A program made the position numbers and the translations under genes. A stretch of DNA of 8,271 nt, taken from Caryophanales bacterium UBA2298 (GTDB lineage Bacteria > Bacillota_I > Bacilli_A > Izemoplasmatales > Hujiaoplasmataceae). The first letter of the stretch is position 1. Each line of letters starts with the position of its first letter. Where the stretch lies: positions 19,606 through 27,876 of the forward strand of contig DDWA01000054.1 in NCBI GenBank assembly GCA_002345425.1. Direction: 5' to 3'. Positions 4,911-8,271 of the stretch are shown here, one piece after another. The notes beneath the pieces were generated by a model. The model ran no database searches and was not told where the DNA came from. It worked only from the letters and a program-made list of their open reading frames with translations.

Positions 4911-5399
4911 ATGGAAGAAAAATTGAGAGCTATTCCAGAAATAAAACATTATAAAACGAATTTAATTATTTATTCAGTTATTACTTTTTTATTGTTTTTT
5001 CCAGTATTGTTAAAGTATTTATTGGATGAAAATTATGAATATGATGAATTGTTGATTATGGCATTATTTTATCTTTTAATATTCTTTGTGCCACTTGTAA
5101 TTTATAATTTGGTAAAATTAATTTATTTTTTAAGATTAAAACCTACTCATATCCAGGAAGTTACACTTGATAGGTTAGAATCTAAGTGGTCTACTTTTAT
5201 GTGTTTTAAAGTTGATATGAACTTTTTTGGTAGAATTGATGAAATAGAGACAAGAAGGGTATTTAAACCAGGTCCAGTTGCGGTTAACCGTATTGATACT
5301 TATATGAATAAAAGAGTTTTGGTTGGTTATGATGAATTAAAGAAAAAAGCTGTTATCGTAAAACTACTGGATGAACAAAATAAAATAATTATGAGATAA
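4911..5399 (+). CDS. Hypothetical two-helix membrane protein (162 aa)
   Basis: No family recognised. ATG 4911 is forced: an in-frame TAA at 4905 lies just upstream and the next Met is residue 50. The ribosome site is poor: only GAG at 4901-4903 is at good distance, and the better AAGGA at 4890-4894 is 16 nt away. Two hydrophobic helices lie at about residues 18-38 and 46-74, separated by a short acidic loop (DENYEYDE), giving a hairpin with both ends probably in the cytosol. Residues 80-162 are soluble and rich in alternating strands (RVLVGYDELKKKAVIVKLL), perhaps a small beta-barrel. It follows the toxin-antitoxin pair after 27 nt but has its own promoter-like sequence, so a functional link to them is unproven. 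Confidence 0.65.
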   Translation: MEEKLRAIPEIKHYKTNLIIYSVITFLLFFPVLLKYLLDENYEYDELLIMALFYLLIFFVPLVIYNLVKLIYFLRLKPTHIQEVTLDRLESKWSTFMCFKVDMNFFGRIDEIETRRVFKPGPVAVNRIDTYMNKRVLVGYDELKKKAVIVKLLDEQNKIIMR

Positions 5400-5405
5400 A
5401 GACAA

Positions 5406-5429
5406 AAAAAAGCGCATTTGCGCTTTTTT
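5406..5429. terminator. Bidirectional terminator between convergent genes
   Basis: AAAAAAGCGCA (5406-5416) pairs perfectly with TGCGCTTTTTT (5419-5429) around TT. It serves the plus-strand gene ending at 5399 and, read the other way, the minus-strand gene whose stop codon (5428-5430) lies within it. Confidence 0.85.
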
Positions 5430-5982
5430 ACATGGGTGGTTTGTTTTCTAAGAGTCTTTCAATGATTTTAGTTAATCTTTTATGACGAGATTCTGGCTTT
5501 TTTAAGGAGTAATAACTGATAGCATATGTTTTCTTTATGGATGGTGACATTGATAAATAGTTTTGAAGAGCTTTTTGATTTGTTTGTAATAAAAGTTTGA
5601 AATTATCAAGAGAGAAATCTTCAGGTAAAGAATCGCTTCTTTCCCATCTGCCGTCTTTTTTAGCTAAATCGATTTGTGCTTGACCGGGTGTGTTCATTTC
5701 ATGGCTTTTGATTAATTCTTCAGCTATTTTTTTATTTCTTGTGGACCAGATGCTTTTAGGTAGTCTTTTAGTGAAATATTTAAGATAGAAGTCATCATCA
5801 AGATGTTTTATTTGGCCATCAATCCAACCATAATTAAGTGCAACCTGTAAAGCTTGGTCAGGAGGAAGTTTATCTTGGGTATTGCATTTATCAAATTTTA
5901 TCCATATTCCTGGTGAAGTATCATGATTTTTATCTAAAAAATTATTAAACTCTTTAACGTTATTGAAAAAGATTATCTTCAT
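5428..5982 (-). CDS. YdeI/OmpD-associated (OmdA) family protein (184 aa)
   Basis: The family is widespread and poorly understood; its annotation as 'bacteriocin-protection' or OmpD-associated comes from a few Gram-negative members and may not hold here. Features by residue: PGIWIKFDK (24-32), the hallmark NYGWIDGQIKHLD (50-62), KYFTKRLPKSIWSTRN (68-83) and MNTPGQAQIDLAKKDGRWE (96-114), then a C-terminal helical OmdA domain (about 120-180) ending in SRHKRLTKIIERL. The length fits the usual ~190 residues, there is no signal peptide, and it should be cytosolic. ATG 5982 has AGGAGTG (5988-5994, minus strand) at good spacing. It has its own near-consensus promoter and ends inside the shared terminator, so it is a single-gene unit. 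Family assignment is confident; role is unknown. Confidence 0.85.
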   Translation of the reverse strand: MKIIFFNNVKEFNNFLDKNHDTSPGIWIKFDKCNTQDKLPPDQALQVALNYGWIDGQIKHLDDDFYLKYFTKRLPKSIWSTRNKKIAEELIKSHEMNTPGQAQIDLAKKDGRWERSDSLPEDFSLDNFKLLLQTNQKALQNYLSMSPSIKKTYAISYYSLKKPESRHKRLTKIIERLLENKPPM

Positions 5983-6004
5983 TTAAACACTCCTAGTTGC
6001 TTAA

Positions 6005-6034
6005 ATAATAGCTTATCTTATCTAATTTTGTCAA
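6005..6034 (-). promoter_or_regulatory. Promoter of the YdeI-family gene
   Basis: On the minus strand a perfect TTGACA (6029-6034) is 18 nt from TATTAT (6005-6010). Unlike most other promoters here it has no TG extension, in keeping with its perfect -35. Transcription would start near 5998, just before the AGGAGTG ribosome site. Confidence 0.65.
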
Positions 6035-6132
6035 TGGTTATCCAATTATTAAGTAATTATTTATTTCATTGATATTTAATTGTCTTAACCAATTAAAATT
6101 AAGTTATTTTTCTTCTTAATTTAAAGAGATTA

Positions 6133-6141
6133 TGATAAAAT
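6133..6141 (+). promoter_or_regulatory. Extended -10 promoter of the 239-aa membrane protein gene
   Basis: TGA-TAAAAT, with a weak TTCTTA 17 nt upstream (6113-6118). Transcription would start near 6148, leaving a ~27-nt leader that holds GAGGAG (6158-6163). Confidence 0.5.
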
Positions 6142-6174
6142 TAAAGAGGTTATTTTTGAGGAGTGATTTTGTTT

Positions 6175-6894
6175 ATGAAAGAGAAGAGATCTAAGAGTAA
6201 AAAAGAAATTTTAATTTACGAGATATTAGCGGTTATCTTAATGGTAATTGGCTTTGTAAGTATGTTTATCTCGATTACTTTGGATGATGCACAACCAGAT
6301 AATAATTGGATAACTTATGGTATTATTGCTTTTTTATCACTAATGGGGATAGCTTTGTTTTTAAGAAGTATCGTTAGAGATGATAAGGAAGTTTTAAGGT
6401 TGGAAAAAAGACATAAATTATATTCGGAAATGGAATTAAGTGAAGTTGATTTTATTTCTTTAGATGTTATAAAAGAAGAATTAGTTGTTAATAATTATGA
6501 ATTGTTAAGTAATGGGTTTTATTTTAAGAAAGTAGCAACACAAGGGGTTTGTTATTACGGAAGATTTGTCAAAAGTAATATTGTCAATAACGTCTTAGAA
6601 AAAGAAATTATGAGGTTTAAGAAATTTCAAGATAAGAAATGTAAATCAATAAATGGCATTATCTTTTTTGCGATGCCAAAAACTAGCGATGATGATAAGT
6701 TATTTGTTAAAAACATATCAAGAGATATGGTGATTGCTGAAGAAGTACCGATAAATAATAATGTCTTGTCTATAATTACTGTTTTAATTGATTTAGAGAA
6801 GAAAAAGGCTTATTACTTTGATGTGCCCGATAGTTATCGAAGTAAAGTTTATACTTATGGGTGTTTGTTTCTGAGGAAGATTTTTAGAAAGTAG
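6175..6894 (+). CDS. Hypothetical two-helix membrane protein (239 aa)
   Basis: No family recognised. The start is uncertain: GAGGAG (6158-6163) lies 11 nt before ATG 6175 and 5 nt before an in-frame TTG at 6169, while an in-frame GTG at 6163 overlaps it and can be dismissed. I prefer ATG. A Lys/Arg-rich N-terminus (MKEKRSKSKK) precedes helix 1 (about 12-34); a short acidic loop (LDDAQPDN) leads to helix 2 (about 45-66). By the positive-inside rule both ends are in the cytosol. The ~170-residue C-terminal domain is mixed alpha/beta with several buried strands (NGIIFFAMPK, VLSIITVLIDL, KAYYFDVPD) and a basic end. The MATE gene begins 34 nt later without a promoter of its own that I can see, so the two are probably co-transcribed. 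Confidence 0.65.
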   Translation: MKEKRSKSKKEILIYEILAVILMVIGFVSMFISITLDDAQPDNNWITYGIIAFLSLMGIALFLRSIVRDDKEVLRLEKRHKLYSEMELSEVDFISLDVIKEELVVNNYELLSNGFYFKKVATQGVCYYGRFVKSNIVNNVLEKEIMRFKKFQDKKCKSINGIIFFAMPKTSDDDKLFVKNISRDMVIAEEVPINNNVLSIITVLIDLEKKKAYYFDVPDSYRSKVYTYGCLFLRKIFRK

Positions 6895-6928
6895 GATTTT
6901 TTTAAAGTCCTTGGGGTTAGTGGGATAA

Positions 6929-8271
6929 ATGAGAAGTTTAATAGGGACAAGAGTGTTTTATAAAAGATTATTTGCAGTTTCACTGCCAATAGTCTTGCAG
7001 CAACTTCTAACTTCTAGTTTGCAGTTGATTGATAATTTAATGGTAGGTAGTTTGGGTGAACTAGCTATTGGATCGGTATCAGTTGTAAATCAGCTGTATT
7101 TTGTCATTATTTTGATTACTTTTGGAGCTTTAGGGGGAGCGGGTATTTTTACTGCTCAGTTTTTTGGTTCCGGCGAAGAAGAGAAATTAAAACAAACTTT
7201 TCGGTTTAAGTTGATAATAGCTTTAGTTTTAGTTATTTTATCAGTTGTTGTGTTTTCACTTTTAGGCCAGTATTTGATTGGTTTCTTTACCGGTAATGAA
7301 GTTACAATTGCTGGGGGAATGGATTATTTAAATATTGTTAAGTGGAGTATGTTGCCTTGGGCGTTTTCAATTGCGATTTCTACAACCTTTAGAGAGATTG
7401 GAATTACTAAACCATTACTTTGGATTTCTATTGCGGCGATTTTAACGAATACTGCACTTAATTATTTGTTGATCTTTGGTCATTTTGGTTTTCCGGAATT
7501 AGGAATTAGAGGAGCGGCTTATGGAACACTAGCTTCTAGATTTGTTGAATTTGGTTTAATCTTTGTTTTGATGGTTAAAAAGGGTAAAATCTTTAATACC
7601 TCTTTAAAAGATATCTTTAAGATTGATAGTATTGTTTTAAAATCAATTATTATTATGGCTTTACCGCTTTTATTAAATGAGTTCTTTTGGTCAATGGGTC
7701 AAACAATGTTTTTGCAGTCATATTCGACAAGAGGTGACAGTGCTTTAGCGGCGATGAATATTACCAATGCCATCAGTCAATTGGTCTTTGTGACATTTGG
7801 GGGTATTGGGACGGGTATCGCTGTTTTGGTTGGTAATACTTTAGGGAAGAATGAGCTGGAAGTGGCTAAAGATAATGCTAAAAAGGTTATTGCTTTTGCG
7901 GTGGTTTTTGCTTTTTGTACTGGGATAGTATTATTTATTTTAAGTTTCTTTGTGTTAGATTTATATGATATTTCTGATGCGACTAAATACATAGCGCAAA
8001 ATAATATAAGAATCAACGCAATCTTTATACCGGTGTTTTCTTTTAATGTTTCGATGTATTTTACTTTAAGAGCTGGTGGCGATACGAGATCGACAATGAT
8101 GATGGATAGCGGTTATATGTGGATTGTGCAGGTTCCTTTGGTCTTTGTCTTAGCTAGAGTGACTGATTTAAATGTAATCATGTTGTTCTTGATTGTCCAG
8201 TTATTAGAATTACCGAAGTCTTTATTTGCCCTTTCAAGGTATAGAAAAGAACATTGGGTAAGAAATTTAGC
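6929..8271 (+). CDS. MATE family multidrug exporter, 3' end cut by the window
   Basis: Translated from ATG 6929 the frame stays open for 447 codons to the end. ATG is the earliest possible start, as an in-frame TAA ends one base before it; the ribosome site is weak (GTGGGA). MATE proteins are inner-membrane exporters of drugs and other organic cations, driven by Na+ or H+, with 12 helices in two similar halves. Visible signatures: SLPIVLQQLLTSSLQLIDNL (residues 18-37) followed by MVGSLGELAIGSVSVVNQL in helix 1 and after, EIGITKPL and LNYLLIFG in the first half, LPLLLNEFFWSMGQTMF at the start of the second half, then GNTLGKNE and RAGGDTRSTMMMD near the end. The final HWVRNLA resembles the usual C-terminus, so only a few residues should be missing. 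Substrates cannot be told from sequence. It is likely in an operon with the preceding membrane protein gene. Confidence 0.9.
   Translation, partial: MRSLIGTRVFYKRLFAVSLPIVLQQLLTSSLQLIDNLMVGSLGELAIGSVSVVNQLYFVIILITFGALGGAGIFTAQFFGSGEEEKLKQTFRFKLIIALVLVILSVVVFSLLGQYLIGFFTGNEVTIAGGMDYLNIVKWSMLPWAFSIAISTTFREIGITKPLLWISIAAILTNTALNYLLIFGHFGFPELGIRGAAYGTLASRFVEFGLIFVLMVKKGKIFNTSLKDIFKIDSIVLKSIIIMALPLLLNEFFWSMGQTMFLQSYSTRGDSALAAMNITNAISQLVFVTFGGIGTGIAVLVGNTLGKNELEVAKDNAKKVIAFAVVFAFCTGIVLFILSFFVLDLYDISDATKYIAQNNIRINAIFIPVFSFNVSMYFTLRAGGDTRSTMMMDSGYMWIVQVPLVFVLARVTDLNVIMLFLIVQLLELPKSLFALSRYRKEHWVRNL

Noticed and set aside
6894..6910. Imperfect hairpin (GGATTTT / AAAGTCC) between the 239-aa membrane protein gene and the MATE gene
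   Set aside because: It has a 3-nt loop and a G-T pair, is weak, and is followed by TTGGGG and not a T-run, so it should not terminate transcription.

Overview
The window is AT-rich DNA from a low-GC, Gram-positive-type bacterium. Trp is TGG throughout and one gene (3512-3931) ends in TGA just before its terminator, so the code is the standard bacterial one and not the UGA=Trp Mycoplasma code. A lipoprotein with an InlB-type repeat, near-consensus sigma-A-like promoters and many small two-helix membrane proteins fit a Bacillota or Acholeplasma/Izemoplasma-like host. That placement is inference, because no rRNA or other marker gene is present.

Left part (1-2720): a lysine-free, very acidic 78-residue protein of unknown function is followed by a candidate ~70-nt structured small RNA or long terminator with its own promoter-like sequence. 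A surface lipoprotein gene (708-2720) comes next. It has a lipobox, an InlB/Flg_new repeat, a second such repeat and then ten ~50-residue propeller-like units. Two in-frame stop codons (TAG at 1008, TGA at 1035) inside the second repeat break it into a 100-codon and a 531-codon piece, with no frameshift.

Middle (2721-5430): two terminators separate the lipoprotein from a minus-strand glutathione-peroxidase-family gene whose catalytic tetrad is incomplete. A divergent gene encodes a two-helix membrane protein with a PH-like tail. Then comes a compact toxin-antitoxin operon: an XRE-type HTH fused to a minimal nucleotidyltransferase (MntA-type antitoxin, GSX10DXD), overlapping by 17 nt a HEPN RNase toxin (HepT type, RX4HXY). 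A perfect 17-bp palindrome fills the spacer of its promoter, which suggests autorepression by the HTH domain. A further two-helix membrane protein follows from a promoter overlapping the toxin's stop codon.

Right part (5400-8271): a shared bidirectional terminator separates that gene from a minus-strand YdeI/OmpD-associated family gene. A divergent two-helix membrane protein gene is followed after 34 nt by a MATE-family multidrug exporter that runs off the window's end with probably only a few residues missing.

Most promoters found here are extended -10 types (TGn-TATAAT or TGn-TAAAAT), usually with a poor -35. Apart from the toxin-antitoxin pair and the possible 6175/6929 operon, the genes look like independent units with their own promoters and terminators. 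There is no tRNA, rRNA, insertion sequence or CRISPR array.
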